Shown piece after piece: positions 1 through 8,812 of a stretch of 41,589 nt of DNA; position 1 is the stretch's first letter; each line of letters starts with the position of its first letter. The notes under the pieces are model-generated. The model worked only from the letters and a program-made list of their open reading frames with translations, was not told where the DNA came from and did no database searches. Origin of the DNA: Streptomyces sp. OfavH-34-F (GTDB taxonomy: Bacteria; Actinomycetota; Actinomycetes; Streptomycetales; Streptomycetaceae); assembly GCF_022347745.1 (NCBI RefSeq), contig NZ_JAKRGC010000023.1, forward strand, positions 1 to 41,589. The letters run 5' to 3'. Made by a program: the position numbers and the translations under genes.

Positions 1-135
1 GGCCGCGGTGGCCGCGGTGGCGAGCGTGGCGGCCGCGGCCGCAAGCCGCAGCAGTCGGCTCCGGCCGCCGAGGCCCCCAAGGCCGAGGCGACCGCCGCTG
101 CTCCGGCTGCTGAGAGCACCGGAACGGAGGCCTGA
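1..135 (+). CDS. rpsC: 30S ribosomal protein S3, C-terminal end (partial)
   Basis: Only the last 44 codons are present. They run in frame from base 1 to a TGA at 133-135. The peptide is a Gly/Arg-rich stretch ([18 protein letters not shown]) followed by an Ala/Pro/Glu-rich tail ending STGTEA. This is the low-complexity C-terminal extension typical of Streptomyces S3. S3 lines the mRNA entry channel of the 30S subunit, and the extension lies outside the conserved KH and C-terminal domains. The gene stops 5 bases before rplP, and a GGAGG inside its last codons serves as the rplP ribosome binding site. The call rests on the tail plus the neighbour rplP, since rpsC always precedes rplP in this cluster. 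Confidence 0.9.
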   Translation, partial: GRGGRGGERGGRGRKPQQSAPAAEAPKAEATAAAPAAESTGTEA

Positions 136-140
136 CCGAA

Positions 141-560
141 ATGCTGATCCCCCGTAGGGTCAAGCACCGCAAGCAGCACCACCCGAAGCGCAGCGGTATG
201 TCCAAGGGTGGCACGCAGGTTGCGTTCGGCGAGTACGGCATCCAGGCGCTGACCCCGGCCTACGTGACGAACCGTCAGATCGAGTCCGCTCGTATCGCCA
301 TGACGCGTCACATCAAGCGTGGCGGCAAGGTCTGGATCAACATCTACCCGGACCGTCCCCTGACGAAGAAGCCGGCCGAGACCCGCATGGGTTCCGGTAA
401 GGGTTCGCCGGAGTGGTGGATCGCCAACGTCAAGCCCGGACGCGTCATGTTCGAGCTGTCGTACCCCAACGAGAAGATCGCCCGTGAGGCGCTGACCCGT
501 GCGGCCCACAAGCTGCCGATGAAGTGCCGGATCGTCAAGCGCGAGGCAGGTGAAGCGTGA
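141..560 (+). CDS. rplP: 50S ribosomal protein L16
   Basis: 139 residues, full length for bacterial L16. It begins [14 protein letters not shown] and carries the family features [15 protein letters not shown], the basic [22 protein letters not shown] segment and the late ETRMGSGKG motif. L16 binds 23S rRNA near the A-site tRNA elbow and the peptidyl-transferase centre. An excellent GGAGG lies 11 bases upstream of the ATG, inside the end of rpsC. Its stop codon overlaps the rpmC start (ATGA-type junction), which implies translational coupling within the S10 operon. Confidence 0.98.
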   Translation: MLIPRRVKHRKQHHPKRSGMSKGGTQVAFGEYGIQALTPAYVTNRQIESARIAMTRHIKRGGKVWINIYPDRPLTKKPAETRMGSGKGSPEWWIANVKPGRVMFELSYPNEKIAREALTRAAHKLPMKCRIVKREAGEA

Positions 561-784
561 TGTCGGCCGGTACCAAGGCGTCCGAGCTGCGCGAGCTGGG
601 CAACGAGGAGCTCCTCAACAAGCTCCGCGAGGCCAAGGAAGAGCTGTTCAACCTCCGTTTCCAGGCGGCGACGGGCCAGCTCGAGAACCACGGTCGGCTC
701 AAGTCCGTCCGTAAGGACATCGCCCGGATCTACACCCTGATGCGCGAGCGCGAGCTGGGCATCGAAACGGTGGAGAGCGTCTGA
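560..784 (+). CDS. rpmC: 50S ribosomal protein L29
   Basis: 74 residues ([21 protein letters not shown]...), a two-helix coiled-coil protein at the polypeptide exit tunnel, where it contributes to the SRP and trigger-factor docking site. The signature [28 protein letters not shown] is intact. I use the ATG at 560, which overlaps the rplP stop. A GTG three bases upstream is in frame and would add one Met, but known Streptomyces L29 starts MSAGTKASE. Its TGA overlaps the ATG of rpsQ. Confidence 0.97.
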   Translation: MSAGTKASELRELGNEELLNKLREAKEELFNLRFQAATGQLENHGRLKSVRKDIARIYTLMRERELGIETVESV

Positions 785-1071
785 TGAGCGAGAACACTGT
801 GACTGAGAGCAAGACCGCCGAGCGCGGCTTCCGCAAGACCCGTGAGGGCCTCGTCGTCAGCGACAAGATGGACAAGACCGTCGTCGTCGCCGTCGAGGAC
901 CGCGTGAAGCACGCCCTGTACGGCAAGGTCATCCGCCGTACGAACAAGCTCAAGGCCCACGACGAGCAGAACTCCGCCGGTGTCGGCGACCGCGTCCTCC
1001 TCATGGAGACCCGGCCGCTGTCCGCCACCAAGCGGTGGCGCATCGTCGAGATCCTCGAGAAGGCCAAGTAA
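784..1071 (+). CDS. rpsQ: 30S ribosomal protein S17
   Basis: 95 residues, an OB-fold primary 16S rRNA binding protein. It has an approximately 14-residue N-terminal extension ([14 protein letters not shown]) before the conserved [22 protein letters not shown] block, then the [14 protein letters not shown] and [14 protein letters not shown] motifs. The ATG overlaps the rpmC stop. It is the last gene of the S10 group. A 100-base gap with strong secondary structure follows before rplN. Confidence 0.98.
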   Translation: MSENTVTESKTAERGFRKTREGLVVSDKMDKTVVVAVEDRVKHALYGKVIRRTNKLKAHDEQNSAGVGDRVLLMETRPLSATKRWRIVEILEKAK

Positions 1072-1073
1072 TT

Positions 1074-1149
1074 CCTGAGGGGACTTTCCCTCAGGTCAGT
1101 TCCGCCAGGCTCGGCAGGGGTTCCCGTGACGGGGCCCCTGCCGGGAACC
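1074..1149 (+). other. Structured RNA between rpsQ and rplN (hairpin plus two interleaved stems)
   Basis: Three base-paired elements can be read. A perfect 8-bp hairpin is CCTGAGGG (1074-1081) with CCCTCAGG (1088-1095), loop GACTTT. Behind it are two stems with interleaved arms: GGCAGGGG (1113-1120) with CCCCTGCC (1135-1142), and GGTTCCCG (1119-1126) with CGGGAACC (1142-1149). The arms share bases 1119-1120 and 1142, so the stems either exclude each other or form a strained pseudoknot. The location is the S10/spc operon boundary, just upstream of the rplN ribosome binding site AGGAG at 1161-1165. It could be a terminator or attenuator, or a ribosomal-protein-sensing leader. The pairing is seen; the function is inferred. 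Confidence 0.5.
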
Positions 1150-1171
1150 GGCAGACGATCAGGAGATAGAC

Positions 1172-1540
1172 GTGATCCAGCAGGAGTCGCGACTGCGTGT
1201 CGCCGACAACACGGGTGCGAAGGAAATTCTCACCATCCGTGTTCTCGGTGGCTCGGGTCGCCGCTACGCGGGCATCGGTGACGTCATCGTCGCCACCGTC
1301 AAGGACGCGATCCCCGGTGGCAACGTGAAGAAGGGTGACGTCGTCAAGGCCGTCATCGTTCGCACCGTCAAGGAGCGTCGTCGCCAGGATGGCTCGTACA
1401 TCCGCTTCGACGAGAACGCCGCCGTCATTCTGAAGAACGACGGCGACCCCCGCGGCACCCGTATCTTCGGCCCGGTGGGCCGTGAGCTGCGCGAGAAGAA
1501 GTTCATGAAGATCATCTCGCTCGCGCCGGAGGTGCTGTAA
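1172..1540 (+). CDS. rplN: 50S ribosomal protein L14
   Basis: 122 residues with a GTG start, preceded by AGGAG at 1161-1165. It begins [19 protein letters not shown] and has the L14 signature [17 protein letters not shown], then [17 protein letters not shown] and [11 protein letters not shown]. It is a beta-barrel 23S rRNA protein that forms part of the inter-subunit bridge with 16S helix 14. It is the first gene of the spc group and follows a structured 100-base gap, so it may have its own expression signals. The stop lies 2 bases before rplX. Confidence 0.98.
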   Translation: MIQQESRLRVADNTGAKEILTIRVLGGSGRRYAGIGDVIVATVKDAIPGGNVKKGDVVKAVIVRTVKERRRQDGSYIRFDENAAVILKNDGDPRGTRIFGPVGRELREKKFMKIISLAPEVL

Positions 1541-1542
1541 GC

Positions 1543-1866
1543 ATGAAGATCAAGAAGGGTGACCTGGTCCAGGTCATCACCGGCAAGGACAAGGGCAAGC
1601 AGGGCAAGGTCATCGTGGCCTACCCCGCTCAGGACCGCGTCCTCGTCGAGGGTGTCAACCGGGTCAAGAAGCACACCAAGGCCGGCCAGACCGCTCGCGG
1701 TTCGCAGACCGGTGGCATTGTGACGACCGAGGCCCCGATCCACGTCAGCAACGTGCAGCTGGTTGTTGAGAAGGACGGCAAGAAGGTCGTTACTCGCGTC
1801 GGCTACCGCTTTGACGACGAGGGCAACAAGATCCGTGTTGCCAAGCGCACCGGTGAGGACATCTGA
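1543..1866 (+). CDS. rplX: 50S ribosomal protein L24
   Basis: 107 residues. The KOW motif is at the N-terminus ([20 protein letters not shown], residues 4-23). [11 protein letters not shown] and [18 protein letters not shown] follow. L24 initiates 50S assembly and sits at the tunnel exit. The preceding rplN ends in GCCGGAGGTGCTG, which supplies the ribosome binding site (GGAGG). The TGA overlaps the rplE ATG (TGATG), so rplX and rplE are probably translationally coupled. Confidence 0.98.
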   Translation: MKIKKGDLVQVITGKDKGKQGKVIVAYPAQDRVLVEGVNRVKKHTKAGQTARGSQTGGIVTTEAPIHVSNVQLVVEKDGKKVVTRVGYRFDDEGNKIRVAKRTGEDI

Positions 1867-2423
1867 TGACTACCACCACCGCGCCGCGTCTCAAGACGCG
1901 CTACCGCGAGGAAATCGCCGGCAAGCTGCGTGAGGAGTTCTCCTACGAGAACGTCATGCAGATCCCCGGTCTCGTCAAGATCGTGGTCAACATGGGTGTG
2001 GGCGACGCCGCCCGCGACTCCAAGCTGATCGACGGTGCCGTCAAGGACCTCACCACGATCACCGGTCAGAAGCCGGCCGTCACCAAGGCCCGCAAGTCGA
2101 TCGCGCAGTTCAAGCTGCGCGAGGGGCAGCCGATCGGCTGCCACGTCACCCTCCGCGGTGACCGCATGTGGGAGTTCCTGGACCGTACGCTGTCGCTCGC
2201 GCTGCCGCGTATCCGTGACTTCCGCGGCCTGTCGCCGAAGCAGTTCGACGGCCGTGGCAACTACACCTTCGGTCTCACGGAGCAGGTCATGTTCCACGAG
2301 ATCGACCAGGACAAGATCGACCGGGTCCGGGGCATGGACATCACCGTGGTCACCACGGCGACCAACGACGACGAGGGTCGTGCCCTCCTTCGTCACCTCG
2401 GCTTCCCGTTCAAGGAGAACTGA
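1866..2423 (+). CDS. rplE: 50S ribosomal protein L5
   Basis: 185 residues. It begins [21 protein letters not shown] and has the 5S-rRNA-binding family motifs [46 protein letters not shown] and the C-terminal [21 protein letters not shown]5 contacts 5S rRNA and P-site tRNA in the central protuberance. It overlaps rplX by one base and ends 2 bases before the GTG of rpsZ, in a tightly packed stretch. Nothing is missing relative to the family. Confidence 0.98.
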   Translation: MTTTTAPRLKTRYREEIAGKLREEFSYENVMQIPGLVKIVVNMGVGDAARDSKLIDGAVKDLTTITGQKPAVTKARKSIAQFKLREGQPIGCHVTLRGDRMWEFLDRTLSLALPRIRDFRGLSPKQFDGRGNYTFGLTEQVMFHEIDQDKIDRVRGMDITVVTTATNDDEGRALLRHLGFPFKEN

Positions 2424-2425
2424 CC

Positions 2426-2611
2426 GTGGCGAAGAAGGCTCTGATCGCTAAGGCCGCCCGTAAGCCGAAGTTCGGCGTCCGCGGGTACACCCGCTGCCAG
2501 CGCTGCGGCCGGCCCCACTCCGTCTACCGCAAGTTCGGCCTGTGCCGCGTGTGCCTTCGTGAGATGGCTCACCGTGGCGAGCTGCCGGGCGTGACCAAGA
2601 GCTCCTGGTAA
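2426..2611 (+). CDS. rpsZ: 30S ribosomal protein S14, zinc-binding type Z
   Basis: 61 residues with a GTG start (AAGGAG at 2411-2416, inside the end of rplE). The sequence has CQRC and CRVC spaced for a zinc ribbon, so this is the short C+ (type Z) form of S14 and not the longer zinc-free paralogue. S14 sits in the 30S head. Streptomyces usually keep a zinc-free S14 elsewhere under Zur control; that is family knowledge and is not visible here. The C-terminus [11 protein letters not shown] is canonical. Confidence 0.97.
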   Translation: MAKKALIAKAARKPKFGVRGYTRCQRCGRPHSVYRKFGLCRVCLREMAHRGELPGVTKSSW

Positions 2612-2835
2612 TTCTCCTTCGCCCTTTGGGCGTTGGGAATCACCGGAGACTCTCGGTAAGCAGCTGGACGGCAGGAGCCCGGCCCCGCATGCCGTAGGCT
2701 TGCAGGGTTGGGCGCCTGCCGCCCATGACCGACTTACTACGCCGTAGGTCCCCGCACCGCACCCGTCCCGCCTCTGAGCGGGGAGAGGGATGGCGCATAC
2801 AGGAAACCCCGGCGAGAGAGGCCGAAGGCCAACTC
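2612..2835 (+). other. Long untranslated spacer between rpsZ and rpsH with hairpin
   Basis: 224 bases without a convincing gene, unusually long for this cluster. A 10-bp hairpin with one mismatch forms between 2670-2680 (GGCAGGAGCCC) and 2710-2720 (GGGCGCCTGCC). The octamer GCCGTAGG occurs inside its loop (2691-2698) and again at 2741-2748. The ribosome binding site for rpsH is the GAGAGAGG near 2815. An in-frame upstream ATG (2725) would extend S8 by 37 residues with no family support, so I treat the stretch as leader RNA or as room for an internal promoter. Confidence 0.45.
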
Positions 2836-3234
2836 ATGACCATGACTGATCCCATCGCAGACATGCTCACGCGTCTGCGCAACGCGAACTCGGCGTATCA
2901 CGACGACGTCACGATGCCGCACAGCAAGATCAAGTCGCACATCGCGGAGATCCTCCAGCAGGAGGGCTTCATCACCGGCTGGAAGGTCGAGGACGCCGAG
3001 GTCGGCAAGAACCTCGTCCTCCAGCTCAAGTTCGGCCCGAACCGCGAGCGCTCGATCGCCGGCATCAAGCGCATCTCGAAGCCGGGTCTGCGTGTCTACG
3101 CAAAGTCCACCAACCTGCCGAAGGTCCTCGGCGGCCTGGGCGTGGCGATCATCTCCACGTCCCACGGTCTCCTGACCGGCCAGCAGGCTCAGAAGAAGGG
3201 CGTAGGTGGGGAAGTCCTCGCCTACGTCTGGTAG
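2836..3234 (+). CDS. rpsH: 30S ribosomal protein S8
   Basis: 132 residues from the ATG at 2836 ([22 protein letters not shown]), the start used in Streptomyces. It includes the RNA-binding C-terminal signature [17 protein letters not shown] and ends [10 protein letters not shown]8 binds the central domain of 16S rRNA. In E. coli it is the translational repressor of the spc operon; whether it regulates the long leader in front of its own gene here cannot be decided from sequence alone. Confidence 0.97.
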   Translation: MTMTDPIADMLTRLRNANSAYHDDVTMPHSKIKSHIAEILQQEGFITGWKVEDAEVGKNLVLQLKFGPNRERSIAGIKRISKPGLRVYAKSTNLPKVLGGLGVAIISTSHGLLTGQQAQKKGVGGEVLAYVW

Positions 3235-3255
3235 TCGGGAACGGAGGAACAGCTC

Positions 3256-3795
3256 ATGTCGCGAATCGGCAAGCTCCCCATCCAGGTTCCCGCCGGTGTG
3301 GACGTCACCATCGATGGCCGTACGGTCAACGTGAAGGGCCCCAAGGGCACCCTCACGCACACCGTCGCGGCGCCCATCGAGGTCACCAAGGGTGAGGACG
3401 GCGTCCTGAACGTCGTCCGCCCGAACGACGAGCGTCAGAACAAGGCCCTGCACGGCCTGTCCCGCACGCTGGTGGCGAACATGATCACCGGTGTGACCCA
3501 GGGATACATCAAGGCGCTCGAGATCAGCGGTGTCGGTTACCGCGTCCAGGCGAAGGGCTCCAACCTGGAGTTCGCCCTGGGCTACAGCCACCCGATCCTG
3601 ATCGAGGCCCCGGAGGGCATCACCTTCAAGGTGGAGACCCCCACGAAGTTCACCGTCGAGGGCATCGACAAGCAGAAGGTCGGCGAGACCGCGGCCAAGA
3701 TCCGCAAGCTGCGGAAGCCTGACCCGTACAAGGCCAAGGGCGTCAAGTACGCCGGCGAGGTCATCCGCCGCAAGGTCGGAAAGGCTGGTAAGTAG
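3256..3795 (+). CDS. rplF: 50S ribosomal protein L6
   Basis: 179 residues. It starts [21 protein letters not shown] after an ideal GGAGG (3243-3247). It has the duplicated L6 fold, with the C-terminal signature [26 protein letters not shown]6 lies near the sarcin-ricin loop and factor-binding site of the 50S subunit. The gap to rpsH is 21 bases and to rplR 2 bases, consistent with one transcript. Confidence 0.98.
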   Translation: MSRIGKLPIQVPAGVDVTIDGRTVNVKGPKGTLTHTVAAPIEVTKGEDGVLNVVRPNDERQNKALHGLSRTLVANMITGVTQGYIKALEISGVGYRVQAKGSNLEFALGYSHPILIEAPEGITFKVETPTKFTVEGIDKQKVGETAAKIRKLRKPDPYKAKGVKYAGEVIRRKVGKAGK

Positions 3796-3797
3796 CC

Positions 3798-4181
3798 ATG
3801 GCATACGGCGTGAAGATCGCCAAGGGCGACGCGTACAAGCGCGCGGCTCGCAAGCGGCGCCACATCCGCGTCCGCAAGCACATCTCCGGTTCGCCGGAGC
3901 GTCCGCGCCTGGTCGTGACCCGTTCCAACCGTCACATGGTGGCCCAGGTCATCGACGACATCGCGGGCCACACGCTCGCGTCGGCGTCGACCCTGGACGC
4001 TTCCATCCGTGGCGGCGAGGGCGACAAGAGCAGCCAGGCCAAGCAGGTCGGCGCCCTGGTCGCGGAGCGTGCCAAGGCCGCAGGCGTCGAGGCCGTCGTG
4101 TTTGACCGCGGTGGTAACCAGTACGCCGGGCGGATTGCCGCTCTGGCTGACGCCGCCCGTGAAGCCGGGCTGAAGTTCTAG
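3798..4181 (+). CDS. rplR: 50S ribosomal protein L18
   Basis: 127 residues. It is rich in basic residues at the N-terminus ([33 protein letters not shown]) and ends [26 protein letters not shown], the L18 signature. L18 binds 5S rRNA in the central protuberance together with L5. It follows rplF after 2 bases and precedes rpsE by 46 bases. Confidence 0.98.
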   Translation: MAYGVKIAKGDAYKRAARKRRHIRVRKHISGSPERPRLVVTRSNRHMVAQVIDDIAGHTLASASTLDASIRGGEGDKSSQAKQVGALVAERAKAAGVEAVVFDRGGNQYAGRIAALADAAREAGLKF

Positions 4182-4227
4182 CCCCGGTTCCTACGCACAG
4201 CGGACGTAACAGAGAGAGGTAAATCCA

Positions 4228-4833
4228 ATGGCTGGACCCCAGCGCCGCGGAAGCGGTGCCGGTGGCGGCGAGCGGCGGGACCGGAAGGGCCGTGACGGCG
4301 GCGCTGCCGCCGCCGAGAAGACCGCGTACGTCGAGCGCGTCGTCGCGATCAACCGAGTCGCCAAGGTTGTGAAGGGTGGTCGTCGCTTCAGCTTCACCGC
4401 GCTGGTCGTGGTGGGCGACGGTGACGGCACCGTAGGTGTCGGTTACGGCAAGGCCAAGGAAGTTCCCGCGGCCATCGCCAAGGGCGTGGAAGAGGCCAAG
4501 AAGAACTTCTTCAAGGTCCCGCGCATCCAGGGCACCATCCCTCACCCGATCCAGGGTGAGAAGGCCGCGGGCGTCGTCCTGCTCAAGCCGGCTTCCCCCG
4601 GTACCGGTGTGATCGCCGGTGGCCCGGTGCGTGCCGTCCTCGAGTGCGCCGGCGTCCACGACATCCTGTCGAAGTCGCTCGGGTCCTCGAACCCGATCAA
4701 CATCGTGCACGCGACCGTGGAGGCCCTTCGTGGCCTGCAGCGTCCCGAGGAGATCGCGGCCCGCCGCGGTCTGCCCCTCGAGGACGTCGCCCCCGCGGCC
4801 CTGCTTCGTGCGCGTGCGGGAGCGGGTGCGTAA
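4228..4833 (+). CDS. rpsE: 30S ribosomal protein S5
   Basis: 201 residues. A low-complexity Gly/Arg N-terminal extension (about 35 residues) precedes the S5 double-stranded-RNA-binding-like domain ([21 protein letters not shown]) and the C-terminal domain ([29 protein letters not shown]). S5 acts in decoding accuracy and mRNA helicase activity at the entry tunnel. The ribosome binding site AGAGAGAGG is at 4211-4219. The stop overlaps the rpmD start (TAATG). Confidence 0.98.
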   Translation: MAGPQRRGSGAGGGERRDRKGRDGGAAAAEKTAYVERVVAINRVAKVVKGGRRFSFTALVVVGDGDGTVGVGYGKAKEVPAAIAKGVEEAKKNFFKVPRIQGTIPHPIQGEKAAGVVLLKPASPGTGVIAGGPVRAVLECAGVHDILSKSLGSSNPINIVHATVEALRGLQRPEEIAARRGLPLEDVAPAALLRARAGAGA

Positions 4834-5015
4834 TGGCTCGCCTCAAGATCACGCAGACGAAGTCGTACATCGGCAGCAAGCAGAACCACCGCGACACCCT
4901 GCGTTCGCTCGGGCTCAAGCGCCTGAACGACTCGGTTGTCAAGGAGGACCGTCCCGAGTTCCGCGGCATGGTGCACACCGTCCGCCACCTCGTGACGGTT
5001 GAGGAGGTCGACTGA
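4833..5015 (+). CDS. rpmD: 50S ribosomal protein L30
   Basis: 60 residues ([20 protein letters not shown] ... [14 protein letters not shown]), matching the L30 domain in full. The ATG at 4833 overlaps the TAA of rpsE. An earlier in-frame ATG at 4644 lies deep inside rpsE and gives residues unlike L30, so it is rejected as a start. L30 is a peripheral 50S protein near the GTPase-associated region. GAGGAGG near 5001-5007, inside the last codons, is the ribosome binding site of rplO. Confidence 0.97.
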   Translation: MARLKITQTKSYIGSKQNHRDTLRSLGLKRLNDSVVKEDRPEFRGMVHTVRHLVTVEEVD

Positions 5016-5016
5016 C

Positions 5017-5472
5017 ATGGCGGAGAACAAGCCGCTGAAGGCCCATGACCTCCGGCCCGCCCCGGGCGCCAAGACCGCCAAGACCCGTGTGGGTCGTGGT
5101 GAGGCGTCCAAGGGTAAGACCGCCGGTCGTGGCACCAAGGGCACCAAGGCCCGTTACCAGGTTCCGCAGCGCTTCGAGGGTGGGCAGATGCCCCTCCACA
5201 TGCGTCTGCCGAAGCTCAAGGGCTTCAAGAACCCGTTCCGCACGGAGTACCAGGTCGTGAACCTGGACAAGCTCGCGACGCTCTACCCCGAGGGTGGAGA
5301 GGTCACGGTGGCCGACCTGGTCGCCAAGGGCGCCGTGCGCAACAACCACCTCGTCAAGGTCCTCGGACAGGGCGAGATCTCCGTGGCGCTGCAGGTTTCG
5401 GTTGACGCCGTCTCCGGCTCCGCCAAGGAGAAGATCACCGCCGCCGGCGGTACCGTCACCGAGCTCGTCTGA
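5017..5472 (+). CDS. rplO: 50S ribosomal protein L15
   Basis: 151 residues from the ATG at 5017. It has the glycine/lysine-rich N-terminal tail that threads into 23S rRNA ([20 protein letters not shown]), the [16 protein letters not shown] motif and a globular C-terminal domain. It is a late-assembly 50S protein. The upstream in-frame ATG at 4999 has a poorer position relative to GAGGAGG (5001-5007), so the [10 protein letters not shown] start is preferred. A strong hairpin follows the gene before secY. Confidence 0.97.
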   Translation: MAENKPLKAHDLRPAPGAKTAKTRVGRGEASKGKTAGRGTKGTKARYQVPQRFEGGQMPLHMRLPKLKGFKNPFRTEYQVVNLDKLATLYPEGGEVTVADLVAKGAVRNNHLVKVLGQGEISVALQVSVDAVSGSAKEKITAAGGTVTELV

Positions 5473-5506
5473 GACAACTCGGACACATCGGTGTACTGAA
5501 CATCCG

Positions 5507-5541
5507 ACCGGGGATGCCCTCTCAAATGGGGCATCCCCGGT
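5507..5541 (+). terminator. Hairpin between rplO and secY
   Basis: A perfect 13-bp stem pairs ACCGGGGATGCCC (5507-5519) with GGGCATCCCCGGT (5529-5541) around a 9-base A/T-containing loop. No long U tract follows, as is usual for actinobacterial terminators. It separates the last spc ribosomal gene from secY by a 224-base gap, so it may partly terminate the ribosomal transcript while secY-adk is driven by a promoter further along. Confidence 0.65.
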
Positions 5542-5696
5542 TGGTCGTTCCTAGGGGGGCAGGTACGCCGGTAAGGTGGCGTCCGTTGCTGTGGTAACCC
5601 CTGGGCGCCCGCCGCCCGGGGACTTTGATTGTTACGTATCCGTCGATCCTCAAGACCGTCACCTCTACGCTCTGCGCGGGGGTCGCAGGAGGCACC

Positions 5697-7016
5697 GTGC
5701 TCACCGGCTTCGCCCGGGCGTTCAAGACGCCCGACCTGCGCAAGAAGCTGCTCTTCACACTCGGCATCGTCGTGCTCTACCGGCTCGGGGCCCACATCCC
5801 CGTACCGGGCGTGAGTTACGAGAACGTCCAGACCTGTGTCGATCAGGCAAGCAAGGGCAACAACAGCCTCTTCGGCCTCGTGAACATGTTCAGCGGTGGT
5901 GCGCTGCTGCAGATCACGATCTTCGCGCTCGGCATCATGCCCTACATCACGGCCAGCATCATTCTCCAGCTGCTGACCGTGGTCATCCCCCGACTCGAGG
6001 CGCTCAAGAAGGAGGGGCAGACCGGCCAGGCCAAGATCACGCAGTACACGCGTTATCTGACGGTCGCGCTCGCCATCCTCCAGGGCACCGGCCTGGTCGC
6101 CACCGCCCGCAGCGGCGCGCTGTTCAGCGGCTGCCCGGTCGCCGACCAGATCGTCCCGAACGACTCGCTCTTCACGACCATCGTCATGGTCATCACCATG
6201 ACCGCGGGCACCGCCGTCGTGATGTGGCTCGGTGAGGTCATCACCGACCGCGGCATCGGCAACGGCATGTCGATCCTGATGTTCATCTCGATCGCCGCCA
6301 CCTTCCCGTCCGCCCTGTGGGCCATCAAGACGAGCGGCAAGCTCGCGGACGGCTGGATCGAGTTCGCCACGGTCATCCTCGTCGGCTTCGTGATGGTCGC
6401 CCTCGTGGTCTTCGTCGAGCAGGCCCAGCGCCGTGTCCCCGTGCAGTACGCGAAGCGCATGATCGGGCGCCGCTCGTACGGCGGTACCTCCACGTACATC
6501 CCGCTCAAGGTGAACCAGGCGGGTGTGATCCCCGTCATCTTCGCCTCGTCGCTGCTCTACATCCCGGCGCTCATCGTCCAGTTCTCGAACTCCACGTCGG
6601 GCTGGGCCATCTGGATCCAGGACCACCTGGTCAAGGGCAATCACCCGTACTACATCACCCTGTACTTCCTCCTGATCGTCTTCTTCGCGTTCTTCTACGT
6701 GGCGATTTCCTTCAACCCCGAGGAAGTGGCCGACAACATGAAGAAGTATGGTGGCTTCATTCCGGGTATCCGGGCTGGTCGACCTACTGCCGAGTACCTG
6801 AGCTACGTGCTCAACAGGATCACTTGGCCGGGCTCGCTGTACCTGGGGCTGATCGCTCTTGTGCCGACGATGGCGTTGGCCGGATTCAACGGCGCGGACC
6901 AGAACTTCCCGTTCGGCGGGACGAGCATCCTCATCATCGTGGGTGTGGGTCTGGAGACCGTGAAGCAGATTGAGAGTCAGCTCCAGCAGCGCAATTACGA
7001 AGGGTTCCTCCGCTGA
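5697..7016 (+). CDS. secY: Preprotein translocase subunit SecY
   Basis: 439 residues from the GTG at 5697, which has a perfect AGGAGG (5687-5692) 4 bases upstream and gives the usual [21 protein letters not shown] start. An ATT at 5625 could extend the frame by 24 residues but has no support. SecY forms the ten-helix channel of the Sec translocon in the cytoplasmic membrane. The motifs [47 protein letters not shown] and the C-terminal [28 protein letters not shown] are all present. The stop overlaps the adk start. Confidence 0.97.
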   Translation: MLTGFARAFKTPDLRKKLLFTLGIVVLYRLGAHIPVPGVSYENVQTCVDQASKGNNSLFGLVNMFSGGALLQITIFALGIMPYITASIILQLLTVVIPRLEALKKEGQTGQAKITQYTRYLTVALAILQGTGLVATARSGALFSGCPVADQIVPNDSLFTTIVMVITMTAGTAVVMWLGEVITDRGIGNGMSILMFISIAATFPSALWAIKTSGKLADGWIEFATVILVGFVMVALVVFVEQAQRRVPVQYAKRMIGRRSYGGTSTYIPLKVNQAGVIPVIFASSLLYIPALIVQFSNSTSGWAIWIQDHLVKGNHPYYITLYFLLIVFFAFFYVAISFNPEEVADNMKKYGGFIPGIRAGRPTAEYLSYVLNRITWPGSLYLGLIALVPTMALAGFNGADQNFPFGGTSILIIVGVGLETVKQIESQLQQRNYEGFLR

Positions 7017-7675
7017 TGCGAATCGTCCTCGTCGGCCCGCCGGGTGCCGGCAAGGGAACGCAGGCCGCGTACCTTGCCAAGAACCTGTCGATTCCGCACA
7101 TCTCCACGGGCGACCTCTTCCGCGCCAACATCAGCCAGGGCACCGACCTTGGCAAGCAGGCCCGCGCCTACATGGACGCCGGGCAGCTGGTGCCGGACGA
7201 GGTGACGATCGGGATGGCCAAGGACCGCATGTCCCAGCCGGACGCGGTCAACGGCTTCCTGCTCGACGGCTTCCCGCGCAACGTGGGACAGGCCGAGGCC
7301 CTGGACGTGATGCTCAAGGACGAGGGCGTGAAGCTGGACGCCGTGCTCGACCTGGAGGTCCCCGAGGACGAGGTCGTGAAGCGGATCGCGGGTCGCCGCA
7401 TCTGCCGCAACGACAGCGCGCACGTGTTCCACGCCACGTACAACCCGCCGAAGACCGAGGGCGTCTGCGACGCCTGCGGCGGCGAGCTGTACCAGCGTGA
7501 GGACGACAGCGAGGAGACGGTGCGCACCCGGCTGGAGGTCTACCACACGCAGACCGAGCCGATCATCGACTACTACCGGTCCCAGGACCTGGTGGTCACC
7601 ATCTCCGCGCTCGGCAAGGTCACCGACGTGACCGACCGGGCCATGGAGGCGCTCAAGAAGTCCGCGGAGGACTGA
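7016..7675 (+). CDS. adk: Adenylate kinase, zinc-type LID
   Basis: 219 residues, the long-form kinase that converts AMP + ATP to two ADP. The P-loop GPPGAGKGT is at residues 7-15, the AMP-binding DGFPRN motif is present, and the LID domain runs from about residue 125 to 165. The LID has C130, D133, C151 and C154 in the positions of the four zinc ligands (Cys-Asp-Cys-Cys pattern), where E. coli uses a His/Ser/Asp/Thr hydrogen-bond network. Zinc binding is therefore likely but inferred. The ATG overlaps the secY stop (TGATG), the classic secY-adk coupling. A 17-bp hairpin follows. Confidence 0.97.
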   Translation: MRIVLVGPPGAGKGTQAAYLAKNLSIPHISTGDLFRANISQGTDLGKQARAYMDAGQLVPDEVTIGMAKDRMSQPDAVNGFLLDGFPRNVGQAEALDVMLKDEGVKLDAVLDLEVPEDEVVKRIAGRRICRNDSAHVFHATYNPPKTEGVCDACGGELYQREDDSEETVRTRLEVYHTQTEPIIDYYRSQDLVVTISALGKVTDVTDRAMEALKKSAED

Positions 7676-7697
7676 GACCGCCCCTCCCCGCAGTACG

Positions 7698-7733
7698 AGT
7701 CGGCCGCGGCGTCCTCGGACGCCGCGGCCGACT
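7698..7733 (+). terminator. Hairpin after adk
   Basis: A perfect 17-bp inverted repeat pairs 7698-7714 (AGTCGGCCGCGGCGTCC) with 7717-7733 and leaves only 2 bases between the arms. In RNA the inner pairs would open to a 4-6 base loop. It sits 22 bases after the adk stop and about 65 bases before map. It is a strong G+C-rich terminator without a U run, and suggests that map is expressed mainly from its own promoter in 7734-7798. Confidence 0.75.
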
Positions 7734-7798
7734 GCGTGCCGCCGCGTATCGTGGAACATCCGTCCCCCGTCACCGCCCTACCGGAAAGGCGCCGCAGC

Positions 7799-8635
7799 AT
7801 GGTGCAGATCAAGACCCCCGAGCAGATCGCCAAGATGCGCGAGGCGGGGCTGGTGGTCGCTGCCATCCACGCGGCGACCCGCGAGGCCGCGGTGCCCGGC
7901 GCCACCACCCGCGATCTGGACCAGGTCGCCCGCAAGGTGATCGCCGACCACGGGGCGAAGTCGAACTTCCTGGGGTACGGCGGGTTCCCCGCGACCATCT
8001 GCACCTCGGTGAACGAGGTCGTCGTCCACGGCATCCCGGACGACAAGACGGTCCTCAAGGACGGCGACATCATCTCCATCGACGCCGGCGCCATCGTCGA
8101 CGGCTGGCACGGGGACGCCGCGTACACGGCCTTCGTCGGCACCGGACACGCCCCGGAGCTGGTCGAGCTGTCCCGGGTGACCGAGGAGTCCATGTGGGCC
8201 GGGATCGCCGCGATGAAGGTCAACAACCGGCTGGTGGACATCTCGAAGGCGATCGAGTCCTACATTCGCCGCCAGCCCCGCCCCGCCACCGGCAAGTACG
8301 GGATCATCGAGGACTACGGCGGGCACGGCATCGGCACCGAGATGCACATGGACCCGCACCTGCTGAACTACGTCTCCCGCAAGCGCGGCAAGGGCATCAA
8401 GCTGGTGCCCGGCGTCTGCCTGGCGATCGAGCCCATGGTGTCCCTCGGCACGGCCCGCACGGAGGTGCTGGAGGACGAGTGGACGGTCATCACGACGGAC
8501 GGCACCTGGTCCTCGCACTGGGAGCACTCGATCGCGCTGACGGAGGAGGGCCCGCTGGTCCTCACCGCCCCGGACTGCGGCCGCGAGAGGCTCGCGCAGT
8601 ACGGGGTCCAGGCGGCGCCGGACCCCCTCGGCTGA
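7799..8635 (+). CDS. map: Methionine aminopeptidase, type I
   Basis: 278 residues from the ATG at 7799 (MVQIKTPEQIAKMREAG), the start conserved in Streptomyces. An upstream in-frame GTG/ATG extension (MPPRIVEHP...) crosses the intergenic region and is not family-like. The enzyme removes N-terminal Met co-translationally. The five metal ligands of the pita-bread fold are visible at D95, D106, H176, E211 and E242, in the motifs SIDAGAIVDG, HGDAAYT, GHGIGTEMH, AIEPMV and WEHS. It lies between adk and infA, the usual actinobacterial order. Confidence 0.97.
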   Translation: MVQIKTPEQIAKMREAGLVVAAIHAATREAAVPGATTRDLDQVARKVIADHGAKSNFLGYGGFPATICTSVNEVVVHGIPDDKTVLKDGDIISIDAGAIVDGWHGDAAYTAFVGTGHAPELVELSRVTEESMWAGIAAMKVNNRLVDISKAIESYIRRQPRPATGKYGIIEDYGGHGIGTEMHMDPHLLNYVSRKRGKGIKLVPGVCLAIEPMVSLGTARTEVLEDEWTVITTDGTWSSHWEHSIALTEEGPLVLTAPDCGRERLAQYGVQAAPDPLG

Positions 8636-8700
8636 GCGGCCGCACGATCCGTTCCGGCCGGGATGTCTAAGGATCTCCTCCGCTGGGCAAACTTGACGGA

Positions 8701-8730
8701 TTCGCCTTTGGCAGTCCGCTGACGTAGACT
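8701..8730 (+). promoter_or_regulatory. Candidate HrdB-type promoter for infA-rpmJ-rpsM-rpsK
   Basis: A good -10 hexamer TAGACT (8725-8730) stands 83 bases before the infA GTG. An 18-base spacer leads back to a weak -35, TTCGCC (8701-8706). A consensus-like TTGACG (8693-8698) is also present but lies 26 bases from the -10, too far for a standard spacing. The placement after map suggests a separate start for the infA group. Confidence 0.45.
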
Positions 8731-8812
8731 GACTCGTCGGCTCTCGTGCATCCGTGTGTCCGCATGCGGCGGAGCGAGAGACGATCAAGGTAGCCGATTC
8801 GAAAGGCGAAGC

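Noticed and set aside
2725..2835. Upstream extension of S8
   Set aside because: It adds 37 residues absent from known S8 and uses the structured spacer. The ATG at 2836 gives the canonical [18 protein letters not shown] start.
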